This document shows, piece by piece, positions 1 to 10,015 of a DNA stretch of 64,000 nt (positions are counted from its first letter, which is position 1; every line of letters starts with the position of its first letter). Source of the stretch: DATDAH01 sp963725155. Lineage in GTDB: Bacteria; Actinomycetota; Acidimicrobiia; Acidimicrobiales; DATDAH01. Made by a program: the position numbers and the translations under genes. The DNA lies in the NCBI GenBank assembly GCA_963725155.1, contig CAVRXU010000005.1, positions 1 to 64,000 on the forward strand, read 5' to 3'. The notes under the pieces are model-generated. The model saw only the letters and a program-made list of their open reading frames with translations, had not been told where the DNA came from and searched no databases.

Positions 1-1428
1 TCAGGCGCCTTCGATGGCTTCGAGGCGGCCCGTGTGGATGGCTTCACAGAACGCCGCGTAGTCCCGGTCGTTCTGGTCGGCGTAGCGCTGGGAGAAGTCG
101 GTTATCGCCTGATCGAAGCGGTCCTTCTTGCCGAGGTACGCGGCGATGGCCACGGGATCGCCGGAGCGGGCGTGCGCCCGGGCCAAGGTCTGACCGCAGA
201 AGCCGGCGTACCCGGCGAGGACGCCCGGTCCCATCGTCTCGACCGTGGCCGAGACCTTCATGTCTCGCAGTTGCCGCCAATACAGGTAGCGGCCGTCCTC
301 AGAGCCCTTGGTCCAGCCAAGGTAGATGTCGCTGGCGGCCTGCATCATCCGTTGGCCCTGGACGACGCGCTCGCCCGGTTGGCGGTAGCGGCTCTTGGGT
401 AGGTGATCCTCCAGGACCGAGGTCGTCGCTTCCTTGACCTGCAGGAACAGGGGATCCTGCTGGTCGCGGCCCTGCAGCAACACGATGAAGGCCCGGGTGC
501 CGACGCTGCCGACGCCCACCACCTTGCGGGCGACGTCGATGACCTCGAAGCGCTCCAGGAGGTGACGTTGATCGTCTCGCAGGGTGGACCGATAGGCGCG
601 GAACTGCTCATGGACGATGTGCTCGATCTCCCGCGCCGAGTAGCCGTAGCTCGCCGGGAAGTCCCGCGAAGGGATGATCACCGGTGGTTGGCTGATGATC
701 CGGTACCGGCCGTCGACGTGCTCGGCCAGCTTCGAGAGCGCTTGGGTGCTGTCGCGGGTACGGGCCTTCTCGGTGATCTTGACCGCGGCCTTCTGGACAG
801 CTTTGGCCTGCTTCTTGTCCGCCCCCTTCACGGAGCGGGCCGCGACGTTGACGGCATCGAGGACGTCCTGCGCGGAGATCCGTGAGTACCAGATCTCCAT
901 CGTGCCCATCTCGGCAAACTGCAACATGGCCTCGCGATAGTCCGACACCGACGCCAGCGAGGCCGCACTCGCCTCGGCCTCGGTGAAGCCGTTGTTCCGG
1001 CCGGCGATCGTGAAGCTGGCCGCCATGCGCTTCACGTCGTACTCGAACGGGCCGGGGAGGGTCTCGTCGAAGTCGTTCAGGTCGAACAGCAACACCCGCT
1101 CGGGTGACGCGAATCCACCGAAGTTCGACAGGTGCGCGTCTCCGCAGAGCTGGGTCACGAGCCCGGCCGTCGGCGTGTCCTTCAGATCCGCGGCCATGAT
1201 CTTGGCGGCACCGCGGTAGAAGGTGAACGGCGACACCATCATCCGACCGTGGCGCACGGGGACCAGGTCGGGCTCACGCGTCGCGTTCTGCTCCTCCAAC
1301 AGAGTCACCGGGTCGGGTCGACCCGCGGCGGGCTCCCAACCCGCGTGGCCCGAGGGGGCGACACGATCCCGAGCCGCTTTGCCCCGTGCTCTGCGCTCGT
1401 CGACCGTCGGATGCTCGATCCTGTTCAC
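1..1428 (-). CDS. DUF2252 family protein
   Basis: A 475-residue protein of the DUF2252 family, whose biochemical role is not established. Residues 95-104 read CGDAHLSNFG and residues 115-122 read FDLNDFDE; this pair resembles the HGD...N and DFD loops of aminoglycoside-phosphotransferase-like folds, so a small-molecule kinase activity is possible but is inference. The GTG start at 1428 is chosen because an AAGGGGAG stretch lies about 12 bases upstream and because a longer reading would run into the neighbouring lipoprotein gene. There is no signal peptide or membrane segment, so it is probably cytoplasmic. It lies downstream of, and in the same direction as, the membrane-protein genes at 1.5-7.6 kb. 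Confidence 0.85.
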   Translation of the reverse strand: MNRIEHPTVDERRARGKAARDRVAPSGHAGWEPAAGRPDPVTLLEEQNATREPDLVPVRHGRMMVSPFTFYRGAAKIMAADLKDTPTAGLVTQLCGDAHLSNFGGFASPERVLLFDLNDFDETLPGPFEYDVKRMAASFTIAGRNNGFTEAEASAASLASVSDYREAMLQFAEMGTMEIWYSRISAQDVLDAVNVAARSVKGADKKQAKAVQKAAVKITEKARTRDSTQALSKLAEHVDGRYRIISQPPVIIPSRDFPASYGYSAREIEHIVHEQFRAYRSTLRDDQRHLLERFEVIDVARKVVGVGSVGTRAFIVLLQGRDQQDPLFLQVKEATTSVLEDHLPKSRYRQPGERVVQGQRMMQAASDIYLGWTKGSEDGRYLYWRQLRDMKVSATVETMGPGVLAGYAGFCGQTLARAHARSGDPVAIAAYLGKKDRFDQAITDFSQRYADQNDRDYAAFCEAIHTGRLEAIEGA

Positions 1429-1487
1429 GTCGGCCAGCGCTCCCCTTGATGCCCGTTCGTCATGTCGTCCTCCAGACTGGCAGCGGC

Positions 1488-1994
1488 CTAGGAGCCGCAG
1501 GCCCCGGCGTCGACGGCGTCGATCAGGGCGGTTGCCGCTTCGCCTACGGCGGTCACCGCGGCCACGACCGGCGCCGCTCCGTCGGTGTCGAACCCGTCGA
1601 TGGCCGTCTCCAGCGAATCGACGCTCGTCTGGAGCGCCTCGACATCTGGCTGCAGCTCTTCGCTGGCGGAGGACCCGAACGCCTCGAGGTCCGTCTTCAC
1701 CTGGTCGACCGCTGCCGTGAGGCCGTCGGTTCCCTCGGCGACCACGTCGACGTCCTGCAGCGCAGTGACGGAAGTCTGGAGCGCTTCGGCGTCGGCGCAC
1801 GTGTCGGCGACCGTGGTCGTCGGCGCCTCCGTCGTGGTCGACGCCGCCGTGGTGTCGCTGGAGGACCCACTGTCGTCGCTGCACGCGGCCAGGAGAAGGC
1901 CGATCGCCACCGTGGCGACCACTCGTCGGAGGACGCGGGCGCTCGGCGGGACGAAGTGCGATCCTGTCGATGGGCCTGATGTCGGTGCGGTCAT
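1488..1994 (-). CDS. Small secreted lipoprotein, function unknown
   Basis: A 168-residue protein with a basic N terminus, a hydrophobic stretch (about residues 24-37) and a lipobox LLAAC with the lipidated cysteine at residue 38. A Ser/Thr/Asp-rich linker follows, then an alanine- and threonine-rich helical domain with spaced Leu/Val positions that look coiled-coil-like. The ATG at 1994 is preceded by AGGGGAACACC, a good ribosome binding site; an in-frame upstream start at 2063 would put a long unlikely extension before the signal peptide. It is expected to be anchored on the outer face of the membrane. I do not recognise the family. Confidence 0.8.
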   Translation of the reverse strand: MTAPTSGPSTGSHFVPPSARVLRRVVATVAIGLLLAACSDDSGSSSDTTAASTTTEAPTTTVADTCADAEALQTSVTALQDVDVVAEGTDGLTAAVDQVKTDLEAFGSSASEELQPDVEALQTSVDSLETAIDGFDTDGAAPVVAAVTAVGEAATALIDAVDAGACGS

Positions 1995-2122
1995 GGTGTT
2001 CCCCTCAGAGTGGGTCTGGACCCCCATGATCGGGGCCTCGTCAAGGGGCGTCATCACGTACATCGGGTGATGCCCGCCCTACTGCCGCGACATGGCGGGT
2101 CTCTCCTTCGTCGGTCCCGTGA

Positions 2123-4537
2123 TCACACGTACTCGCTCTTGCGCAGCCACTGGAGGGTGAACCAGCCCCAGATGGGTGGCAGGTATGAGGTGCACATCCG
2201 GGCCGTGAAGGTGGCGGCGACGGCCTGCGCTTCGGGGATGCCCGATGCGGTGAAGCCGGCGATCATCCCCGTCTCGATCACGCCCATGCCGCCCGGCACG
2301 GGCGCCACCCCCCCGACCAGGGACGCCAGGGAGTTGATGAGCACCAGCTGGAGGATCGGCAGCGACTCGCCATAGGCATGGAGCGCGGCACCGAGCACCA
2401 TGGCGAAGAGCAGCTGCGACAGGAGGTTCCCGCCGAAGAGCTGAATCGCCTTCTTGGGGTTGACCAGCACACCGTGGAGGTTGTCCCACGCCGTCTTGAG
2501 CTGCTTGACCAAGGGGTCGTAGACCTTCTTGCGGAAGCTCGGCACGAGGGCCGTGACGATGCCGCCGACAACGATGACCCCGACGAGGACGGCGACCCAC
2601 CCGGGCACCCCACCGTCTCCCGTCGACAGGTCGAGCTCGGCGCCGGTGACGATGACCGCGGTGACGATGAGCACCGTCTGCACGATGAAGCCGGTGGTCG
2701 AGGTCAGAACGCCCGAGCTGGCCGCCACGACCGGGGGCAGGCCCTGCTTCTGGAAGAAGCGGATGGTCAGGGTGGCGTTGCCCGCCGTCCCGCCGACCAG
2801 GCCGGTGAACGCGTTGGCGAACTGGACGCCGAGCACCGGGCCGAACGGGAGCTGAGCCGACACCGCGCCGAGCATGGCGGTGGCCTGGGAGAACTGAGGC
2901 AGCTGGGCCACGACGAAGGTCACCAGCACCCAGCCCCAGATCGCATCCTCGAAGATGTTGCCCATGGCAGCGACGCCGGCGAGCTGGCCGACGAGGAGGT
3001 AGACACCGATGGCAAGTCCCGCGGCCATGACGACGGAGCTGGCGGACACGCGGTGCAGCTCGGTGAGCTCCGGCGGTTCGACGCCGGTTAGCTCGGCTCC
3101 CTTGTCTCGGAGCTGGCCGAGGAGGGCCTTCGCTTTGGTGACATGGCGTTTGGCGGCGCTGGTGAGGGCCGTCGGCTCGAGGAACCCGAGCAGGTCGACG
3201 AGCTCGTCGTCCGGCAACGCTCGCCGGGCCGCGCCGAGCGCCCGGTCCTCGCCGACAAGCTCCGCCGTGGTGGCAAGCAGCTGCACACGGTCGAGTCGGA
3301 GGCGGGTGTCGGACGCCGAGCTGAGCGCATCCTCGAGGCCGACGAGACCAGTCGTGCCGTCGCCGTCGAGCACGACGTTGCCCACCCAGGGGTTGCCGTG
3401 GGCGAGGCGCTCGTCGTGGAGCAGGCGCAGGTTCGACCACGTGTCGTCGAGGACGCCGTCGGTGATCTGGTCCGGTGCCAGGTCGCTGAGCGGGTCACCT
3501 GGCGGGTTCCGGACGGCGACGATGGCGTCCTGGCGCAAGCCGGCCACGCCGGCCGCGAGCAGGTCGGGCACCCGTGCACCCGTCTGGTCGGCGAGGAGCG
3601 CGACGTACGCCTGGTGCTCGACCTGAGCGGCGCGCGTCAGGGAGAACGTCGGACCCGAATCCTTGTACCAGACGAACCGCCACAGCTTGGCGAGGAAGCG
3701 GGCGTCGCTGCTGTCCCGGCTGACGACGTCGATCCACACGTCGCCGTCGGCGGTGTACCTCGTGCTGCCCCAGCCCTGTTCGGGCGCCCGCTGGAGCCCG
3801 GTCGGGTCGACGCCGAGATCCTTGACGGCCCCGGCCAGATCCTCGAGGGACGGGGTCGCGGCGGGCGTTCCCAGGCACAGCTGGGCCAGTGCGGCCGCGC
3901 CCCAGCCGAGGGCCAGGCTGGCGACGACGGCGCCGGGCAGGCCCTCCGCGAGGGCCGCCGTGGCAACGGCACTCAGCCAGACGACGGAGTCCGCCGTCCG
4001 GGCGGCGGGACGGGTGAGGTAGGACCGCGACACCAGGAGCGTGGCGACTCCTGCAGCCAACAGCAGGACCGGGAAGTCGGGCTGACCGCCGTCGAGGGAC
4101 TGGGCCCCGGCTGGCACGTCGACTGCGGCGGACACAGCTGCCCCAGCCAGCAACGTCACAGCGACTGCGATGACCTGCGTGAGCAGCAATCGAAGGCGCC
4201 CCGCCAGGACCCCGAGTAGCAGCAGGATGCCGGCGACGATCGGGGTAATCGCGGCCAGGATCTCCCAGACCGGCTCGAGGCCGCCGGGGAGGCTGGCGAA
4301 GAGGTTGGCGAACGCCGCTTCCACATCCGTCGTCTCGGCGGAGCCGGCGGCGGCGATGGCGACGAACGCCGTGGCGAGGACGACTCGCGTGATGTCACCC
4401 ACCCGGCGGCGGGGGCGGTCCTCATCGACCGTGGCCAGGACCGATGCGGACCAGCGGCGGCCGATTGTCGCCGCGGGCGATTGAGGAGGTTCATCGGGCT
4501 CGGTCGTCGAAGGATCGAGGGTGGTTGTTTCATCCAT
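2123..4537 (-). CDS. Lysylphosphatidylglycerol synthase-type membrane protein with internal kinase-like domain
   Basis: An 804-residue three-part protein. Residues about 50-220 form an N-terminal membrane domain. Residues about 240-470 resemble an APH/lipopolysaccharide-kinase fold, including DVWIDVVSRD and AKLWRFVWYKDSG. Residues about 495-795 form an LPG-synthase (UPF0104/AglD-like) transmembrane domain with the characteristic GGVAPVPGGMGVIE segment near the end. The catalytic-loop equivalent at 380-387 is HGNPWVGN rather than HGD....N, and the metal-site equivalent is LVGLED, so the middle domain may be catalytically dead. The family flips or transfers lipid head groups; the substrate here cannot be read. 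It starts 4 bases after the SulP stop codon, indicating one transcript. Confidence 0.85.
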   Translation of the reverse strand: MDETTTLDPSTTEPDEPPQSPAATIGRRWSASVLATVDEDRPRRRVGDITRVVLATAFVAIAAAGSAETTDVEAAFANLFASLPGGLEPVWEILAAITPIVAGILLLLGVLAGRLRLLLTQVIAVAVTLLAGAAVSAAVDVPAGAQSLDGGQPDFPVLLLAAGVATLLVSRSYLTRPAARTADSVVWLSAVATAALAEGLPGAVVASLALGWGAAALAQLCLGTPAATPSLEDLAGAVKDLGVDPTGLQRAPEQGWGSTRYTADGDVWIDVVSRDSSDARFLAKLWRFVWYKDSGPTFSLTRAAQVEHQAYVALLADQTGARVPDLLAAGVAGLRQDAIVAVRNPPGDPLSDLAPDQITDGVLDDTWSNLRLLHDERLAHGNPWVGNVVLDGDGTTGLVGLEDALSSASDTRLRLDRVQLLATTAELVGEDRALGAARRALPDDELVDLLGFLEPTALTSAAKRHVTKAKALLGQLRDKGAELTGVEPPELTELHRVSASSVVMAAGLAIGVYLLVGQLAGVAAMGNIFEDAIWGWVLVTFVVAQLPQFSQATAMLGAVSAQLPFGPVLGVQFANAFTGLVGGTAGNATLTIRFFQKQGLPPVVAASSGVLTSTTGFIVQTVLIVTAVIVTGAELDLSTGDGGVPGWVAVLVGVIVVGGIVTALVPSFRKKVYDPLVKQLKTAWDNLHGVLVNPKKAIQLFGGNLLSQLLFAMVLGAALHAYGESLPILQLVLINSLASLVGGVAPVPGGMGVIETGMIAGFTASGIPEAQAVAATFTARMCTSYLPPIWGWFTLQWLRKSEYV

Positions 4538-4541
4538 GGGA

Positions 4542-6284
4542 TCAGTCCTCTGGTGATGGGGTCGAACACCACTCGACCGCTCGGGCGACGGTAGGGAAGA
4601 AGTGGTCCTCGCCGAGTTGGTCGGTGAGGCGGTTGTCGTCGAACTGCTGGCGCACCGGGGCCTTGAGGCGGGCGACTACAAAGTCGATGCCGTCGCGGCC
4701 GAGTCCCTCGATGAGGTGCTCCATGGCGTCGGCCCCCGAGGCGTCAAGATCGCTGAGGCCTTCGGCGTCGAAGACGACGTAGTGGGTCGGGGTCGGGGCG
4801 CCGGCAACGGCCTCCAGGACCCGGCCCTTTACGTAGCGGGCGTTGGCGAAGATGAGCTGGTCGTCGAGGCGGTACACGACGACACCGGGGGTGATCCGGG
4901 CCCGGGGGTGGAAGGCGACGTCAGCCCAGCGGTCCATGCGCTCGACGTAGCCGAGCACCGCGTCGTGCGGCTTCGCCGACCGCCGGACGACCTCCACGAT
5001 CGACAACACGACGGCGACGATCAGCGACTCGAGGACACCAACGGCGACCACGCCAATCAGCGTGAATGCGGCGATGACGACATCGCCATTTCCTGCTCGC
5101 CGCAGGGCGCGCCAGGCGCTCGGATCGATCAGGCCGATGGCGGCCGCCACGATGACGGCGCCGAGGCAGGCCGTTGGCAGCTTCTCGACCGGCGCCGTCA
5201 GGAACAACAGCACGATTGCGATCACCGCGGCCGCGATGAGGCCGACCGCCTGGGTTCGGCCGCCGACCTGGTCGTTCACTGCCGTTCGGGACCCGCTGGC
5301 CCCCACCGGGAACGCCGAGGTGACCCCGGCCGCGAGGTTGGCGGTGCCGAGGGCGAGCAGCTCCTGATTGGCGTCGATGTGCTGCCCGTTGCGCCCGGCG
5401 AAGGATCGGGCGGTGAGGATGCCGTCGGCATAGGCGACGGCGAGGATCCCCAACGCGGCCGGGAGCAGGTCAATGGCCTGGCTCAGACCCGGCCAGCTCA
5501 ACGACGGAAGCCCAGCCGGGATGTCGCCCACGACCGCGACGTCATGGTCGGCCAGGTCGAACGCGGCGGAAAAGGCGATGCCACAGACGACGACGATCAG
5601 GGAGGCGGGGGAGCGGGGCGCGATCCAGCGCAGGACGAGGAGCACGGTGAGCGAGACCGCGCCCACGAGGACCGTGAGCCCATGGGCGTCGCCGAATTCA
5701 CCGAGGAACTCCTTCACCTGCGGCAGCGCCTCGCCTGCCTCGATCGATATCCCGAAGAGCTTTCCCAACTGGCCCGCGATCAGCACGATGGCGATGCCGT
5801 GGAGGTAGCCGACCAGGACTGCTCTCGAGAAGTAGTCGGCGATCCAGCCGAGGCGGATGATCCGCCCGAACACGGCCATGGCCCCCACGACCACCGCGAG
5901 CATGGCGGCGAGCTCGGCGTAGGCGGACGGATCCGAGCCGGCGTGCGGCGCGACCGCAGTCGCGACCATGACCGACAGGGCGCCTTCCGGCCCGACGATG
6001 ACCTGACGGGAGGAACCGAGGAACGTGTAGGCCACGGCCGGGAGCAACAGGCCGTAGAGCCCGGCAACGGGGGACAGGCCCGCGAGCTGGGCGTAGGCCA
6101 TGCCGGCCGGCAGCGCGAGCGCGGCGACGGTGACACCGGCCACCAGGTCCCGCCGGCCATTGCGCTTCGGATAGTGGGCGAGGTTGGTCGACACCGGGAA
6201 CGTACGGTGGACGAGGGTCGGCCGTTCCTGCGGCCGGAACGGGGAGACGTCGGCCTCGTACCGGTCGGCGTCCTCTTGGCTCAC
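4542..6284 (-). CDS. SulP family anion transporter with STAS domain
   Basis: A 580-residue inner-membrane transporter. The N-terminal Sulfate_transp region contains GVTVAALALPAGMAYAQLAG, typical of SulP proteins, followed by about ten further hydrophobic segments. A cytoplasmic STAS domain occupies roughly residues 440-560, with the loop DAEGLSDLDASG. SulP members carry sulfate, bicarbonate or other anions, some as sodium symporters; the substrate cannot be assigned from sequence. The start overlaps the antiporter stop by ATGA (6281-6284), so the two are translationally coupled. Pairing a SulP anion carrier with a proton/cation antiporter suggests bicarbonate or pH homeostasis, which is inference. 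Confidence 0.92.
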   Translation of the reverse strand: MSQEDADRYEADVSPFRPQERPTLVHRTFPVSTNLAHYPKRNGRRDLVAGVTVAALALPAGMAYAQLAGLSPVAGLYGLLLPAVAYTFLGSSRQVIVGPEGALSVMVATAVAPHAGSDPSAYAELAAMLAVVVGAMAVFGRIIRLGWIADYFSRAVLVGYLHGIAIVLIAGQLGKLFGISIEAGEALPQVKEFLGEFGDAHGLTVLVGAVSLTVLLVLRWIAPRSPASLIVVVCGIAFSAAFDLADHDVAVVGDIPAGLPSLSWPGLSQAIDLLPAALGILAVAYADGILTARSFAGRNGQHIDANQELLALGTANLAAGVTSAFPVGASGSRTAVNDQVGGRTQAVGLIAAAVIAIVLLFLTAPVEKLPTACLGAVIVAAAIGLIDPSAWRALRRAGNGDVVIAAFTLIGVVAVGVLESLIVAVVLSIVEVVRRSAKPHDAVLGYVERMDRWADVAFHPRARITPGVVVYRLDDQLIFANARYVKGRVLEAVAGAPTPTHYVVFDAEGLSDLDASGADAMEHLIEGLGRDGIDFVVARLKAPVRQQFDDNRLTDQLGEDHFFPTVARAVEWCSTPSPED

Positions 6285-7588
6285 GTCGACGGATCCTCAG
6301 CCCCGGTCGACGCGCCGGGGGTACCGGCGAAGGCCCGGGTGCGCACCGCTTGGACGGGAGCATGTTCGGGCTGCTGCGGGTCAAGTCGGGCCGCGTGAGC
6401 GCCATAGCGGGCGGCCAGCGGCGAAGAGGTCAGCCCGTGGGCCACGACGCTGAAGACGATCGTGAGGGTGATGACCGCCAGCACGCGGTTGCCTTCGTCG
6501 GGTTCGAGGCCGTCGACCGCGATGAGCGCGAAGACGACCGACGCGAGGCCGCGTGGCCCGAACCAGCCGACGAACGCCACAGTCACACGGTCGAGATCAG
6601 TGCCGATCAGTGAGAGGGCGACCGGGACCATGCGCACGACGGTCAGGGCGAGCACGACGAAGACCACGTCCATCGCCTCGACGTGCTCGAACGCCGGGCC
6701 GATCATCGTGGCCCCGAAGAGGAACCACACGAGGAGCGAGAGCAGTTCGCCGCTCTTGTCGTTGAACGAGAGCAGCGTGGCGTTGTCTCCCGCCTTCACC
6801 GTCCCGAAGGCCATCCCGCCGATGAAGGCGGCGACGAAGCCGTTGCCGCCCGCCTCGATGGCGGTGGCGTAGGACAGCAGCGCCAAGCCCAGGACCGCGG
6901 ACGGGAAGAACGCCTCCGCTCCCCACCCGCGGGCGCGGGCGACCCGGAGCAGATGGCCGCCGAGGAGCCCGATCGCTGCTCCGACACAAACACCGATGGC
7001 GAGGTCGATCGCTGCGCTGCCCGCCCCCTCGCTGTCCGCCACCTCTGCCGCCGCGGCGGCACCGGCGATGAAGAACATCACGAACGGCGTGGCGATGCCG
7101 TCGTTGAGGCCACTCTCCACGTTCAGGTCCCTGCGCACCCGTAGCGGGACCCGGACGTCCTCCATGATCGAGGCACCCAGGGCGGCATCAGTCGGCGCCA
7201 CCGCGGCGCTGATCAGCGCGGCGATCCACAGGTCGCCGTCGCTCACGAGCAGGGCGACGACCGTACCGACGGCGATGGTGAGCGGAAGCCCGATCCCCAG
7301 CAGGCGGAGCGGGACATGCCCGTCGGACCGCAGAGCCTTGAGGTCGATCCGCGAGGCATCCCCGAACAGGACCAACGCGAGGGTGACCTCGGCGATCTCA
7401 CGGACCGTCGACGAGTGGACGTCGATGTCGACGAGCGAAACGGCACCGGAGGTGCAGATGAGGCCGAAGGCGACGAAGGCCATCGGCGCCGTGATGCTCC
7501 ACCGCCCCAGCCGGGAGGCGACGAGGCCCCAGAGGACCACGCAGGCCGCGACGACGGCCACCGCTTCGGTGTCGAGTCCATGTTCCAT
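6281..7588 (-). CDS. CPA1/NhaP-type cation:proton antiporter
   Basis: A 435-residue membrane protein with about 12 hydrophobic segments. Two hallmark elements of CPA1 exchangers are visible: APTDAALG at residues 131-138 and NVESGLNDG at residues 156-164, which carry the conserved ion-binding acidic residues. It should exchange Na+ or K+ for H+ across the inner membrane. It is the first gene of the leftward set antiporter - SulP - LPG-synthase fusion - lipoprotein - DUF2252, and is divergent from the MalT-like regulator starting at 7738. The 149-base gap between them must hold both promoters, but I see no strong consensus there. Confidence 0.92.
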   Translation of the reverse strand: MEHGLDTEAVAVVAACVVLWGLVASRLGRWSITAPMAFVAFGLICTSGAVSLVDIDVHSSTVREIAEVTLALVLFGDASRIDLKALRSDGHVPLRLLGIGLPLTIAVGTVVALLVSDGDLWIAALISAAVAPTDAALGASIMEDVRVPLRVRRDLNVESGLNDGIATPFVMFFIAGAAAAAEVADSEGAGSAAIDLAIGVCVGAAIGLLGGHLLRVARARGWGAEAFFPSAVLGLALLSYATAIEAGGNGFVAAFIGGMAFGTVKAGDNATLLSFNDKSGELLSLLVWFLFGATMIGPAFEHVEAMDVVFVVLALTVVRMVPVALSLIGTDLDRVTVAFVGWFGPRGLASVVFALIAVDGLEPDEGNRVLAVITLTIVFSVVAHGLTSSPLAARYGAHAARLDPQQPEHAPVQAVRTRAFAGTPGASTGAEDPST

Positions 7589-7737
7589 GCCGCGGGTCCT
7601 CTTCGTTCGTGGCCGGCGAGTCGGCCTCTGTGGTTTGGCGCCGCGAGATCTGTGTCGCGTTGGCCGGCGCAGTGGTGAGTGTGCGATTCGCTGCCCGCGC
7701 TGTCGTCACGCAGATCGCATGACCCGGACCAGCGACC

Positions 7738-10002
7738 ATGCGTACGCTGCCCCCCGTGGCGATGGATGGCGCCGGATACGGCGCGCGCAATGACGACCTC
7801 AACTGGTCGTTGCTCGATGCCAAACTGACCGCGCCGCGGGTTCGATCCGGGACCGTGAGTCGCCGCTCGGTCATCGAGTCCGCCCGGTTCAGTGCCCGGA
7901 GGATCGTGGGGATCACCGCCCCTGCTGGCTACGGCAAGACGACGCTGCTGGCCGAATGGGCCGCGGCCGAGGATCGGCCCGTCGCGTGGGTGAGCCTCGA
8001 TCGGTTCGACGACGACGCGGCGGCGCTGCTCCTCGTCATGGCGGCCGCCTTCGTCGCCCTCTGGCCGGCTGACAGCGGCCTCCTCGCCGACATGCGTGGT
8101 GTCGGAACCTCCGTCCTCGGCCGAGCCGCACCTCGCCTCGCGTCCGCGTTCCGCGCCAGTCCCGAGCCGTTCGTCTTCATGGTGGACGATCTCCACGAGC
8201 TCCACGCCCCGGAGTGCCACGACGCGCTGGACATGGTCATGGCCGGGATACCGGACCGGTCCCAGTTCGTCGCCGCCAGCCGTCACGAACAGCCGCACCT
8301 GCCCCGCACGCGGACCTCGGGTGAAGCACTGGAGATCGAGGCCACCGATCTGGCCCTCGACGCGAATGGGGCCCAGCAGATCTTCTCCGCCGCCGAGGTC
8401 GACCTCACGCCTGAGCTGGCCCTCACGGTGACGGAGCGGACGGAGGGCTGGCCGGTCGGCCTCTATCTGGCGGCGACGATCGCGAAGGACAGCACCGACA
8501 CCGCGCTGGCCATCTCCGGCGACGACCGCTTCATCGCCGACTACCTCTATCGAGAGTCACTCGCCCGCCAGCCCGACGAGGTCCAGCACTTCCTGCGCCG
8601 GACCTCGGTCCTCGACCATCTGTCCGGCCCGCTGTGCGATGCCGTCCTCGGCGGTACGAGCGCACAGGCCCGCCTGCGGGACCTCGAGGCCGCCAACCAG
8701 TTCCTGGTGTCCCTCGACCGGCGGCGCGAGTGGTACCGCTACCACGCCCTCTACCGGGAGTTCCTGGCCGCCGAGCTCCGTCGCGTCGAGCCCGAGCTGA
8801 TCCCGAAGCTCCATCTCCGGGCGGCTGACTGGTACGAGGCCAACGGCTTCCCCGAGATCGCCGTGGAACACCTCCTCAACACCGACGAGCGGGACCGTTG
8901 CGTCCAGCTCGTCACCCAGCTCGTCCTGCCGACCTATCAGGGTGGTCAGCTCTCGGTCGTGGAGCGCTGGTTGAGCGAGCTCGGCGTCGCCGCGGTCGAG
9001 TCTTATCCGCCGCTCGCGGTCCTGGCGGGGTGGATCACCGTGCTCGCGGGTGATGCCCCGGCGGCCCAGCGGTGGGCCGCGGTCGTCGACGCGGCGTCGT
9101 TCGACCTCGTGCCCAACGACGGTTCGGCGTCCTTCGAGTCCGCCCGCGCCATGTTGCGAGCCGCGATGGCGGATGCCGGCGCGGAGCAGATGCTGGCTCA
9201 CGCCCGGTACGCCGTCGCGTCGGAGCCGACCTGGAGCCCGTGGCGCGGCACCGCCGTCGGGCTCCTCGCCGAGGCCAACCTCCTGGTCGGTGACCTTGAT
9301 CGGGCCCGCGCCGCGCTCGAGGAGACGGCCGCGATCGGGCCGACCCAGGACAACGCCGACAACTACGTGATGGGCCAAGGCGTGCTGGCGCAGCTGGCCA
9401 TGGATGACGGCCAGTGGGATGAGGCGGCGGAGCACGTCGGCCTGGCCCTGGCTGCCGTCCACGACCATCGAATGGACGACTACCCGACGAGCATCCGCGC
9501 GTACTCCGCGGCCGCTCGACTCGCCATGCACCGTGGCCAGCTCGAGCAGGCGAACCGAGAGCTCACCCGGGCGATGCGGGCGCGCCCCTTCGTCACGGCG
9601 GCGATCCCGTTCCTGGCGGTGGGGGCGCGGCTGGAGCTGGCCAGGGTGCATCTGTCCATGGCCGACGTGGCGGGCGCCCGCCATCTCCTCCGCGAGGTCG
9701 ACGACCTCCTCCTCGAACGCCCGGGCCTCGGTGTCCTGGTGGAGCAGGCCGCCGCGCTCCACGAGACCCTTGCGACCACCGCCGATCTCGGTGTCGGGGG
9801 GCCGTCACCGCTCAGCCCGGCCGAGCTTCGCGTGTTGCCCTACCTCCAGACCCACCTCACGTTCCGGGAGATCGCCGAGCGCCTGTACGTCTCCCGCAAC
9901 ACGGTCAGCTCGCAGGTGACCTCGATCTACCGCAAGCTCGGCGTCTCGTCCCGCACGGAGGCGGTCGAACAGGCCACTGCCGTCGGCCTCATCGGTCACT
10001 GA
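7738..10002 (+). CDS. MalT-like large ATP-binding LuxR-family regulator
   Basis: A 754-residue STAND-type transcription activator. The P-loop is APAGYGKTTLL at residues 61-71, followed by a Walker-B-like FVFMVDD. A long helical TPR-like sensor region fills the middle, and a LuxR helix-turn-helix lies at about residues 690-748 (LSPAELRVLPYLQ ... TFREIAERLYVSRNTVSSQV ... RKLGVSSR). Family members bind an inducer and ATP, oligomerise and activate promoters; the inducer here is unknown. No clear ribosome binding site precedes the ATG at 7738, and in-frame starts at 7756 (GTG) and 7762 (ATG) are alternatives. It sits between two blocks of membrane and stress genes that it may control. Confidence 0.93.
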   Translation: MRTLPPVAMDGAGYGARNDDLNWSLLDAKLTAPRVRSGTVSRRSVIESARFSARRIVGITAPAGYGKTTLLAEWAAAEDRPVAWVSLDRFDDDAAALLLVMAAAFVALWPADSGLLADMRGVGTSVLGRAAPRLASAFRASPEPFVFMVDDLHELHAPECHDALDMVMAGIPDRSQFVAASRHEQPHLPRTRTSGEALEIEATDLALDANGAQQIFSAAEVDLTPELALTVTERTEGWPVGLYLAATIAKDSTDTALAISGDDRFIADYLYRESLARQPDEVQHFLRRTSVLDHLSGPLCDAVLGGTSAQARLRDLEAANQFLVSLDRRREWYRYHALYREFLAAELRRVEPELIPKLHLRAADWYEANGFPEIAVEHLLNTDERDRCVQLVTQLVLPTYQGGQLSVVERWLSELGVAAVESYPPLAVLAGWITVLAGDAPAAQRWAAVVDAASFDLVPNDGSASFESARAMLRAAMADAGAEQMLAHARYAVASEPTWSPWRGTAVGLLAEANLLVGDLDRARAALEETAAIGPTQDNADNYVMGQGVLAQLAMDDGQWDEAAEHVGLALAAVHDHRMDDYPTSIRAYSAAARLAMHRGQLEQANRELTRAMRARPFVTAAIPFLAVGARLELARVHLSMADVAGARHLLREVDDLLLERPGLGVLVEQAAALHETLATTADLGVGGPSPLSPAELRVLPYLQTHLTFREIAERLYVSRNTVSSQVTSIYRKLGVSSRTEAVEQATAVGLIGH

Positions 10003-10015
10003 CCGCGGGGGCCGG

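Noticed and set aside
2079..3440. Long opposite-frame or shifted-frame readings over the LPG-synthase fusion and many similar ones across the window.
   Set aside because: They are rich in Arg/Pro/Gly, lack family features and overlap convincing genes; they follow from high GC content.
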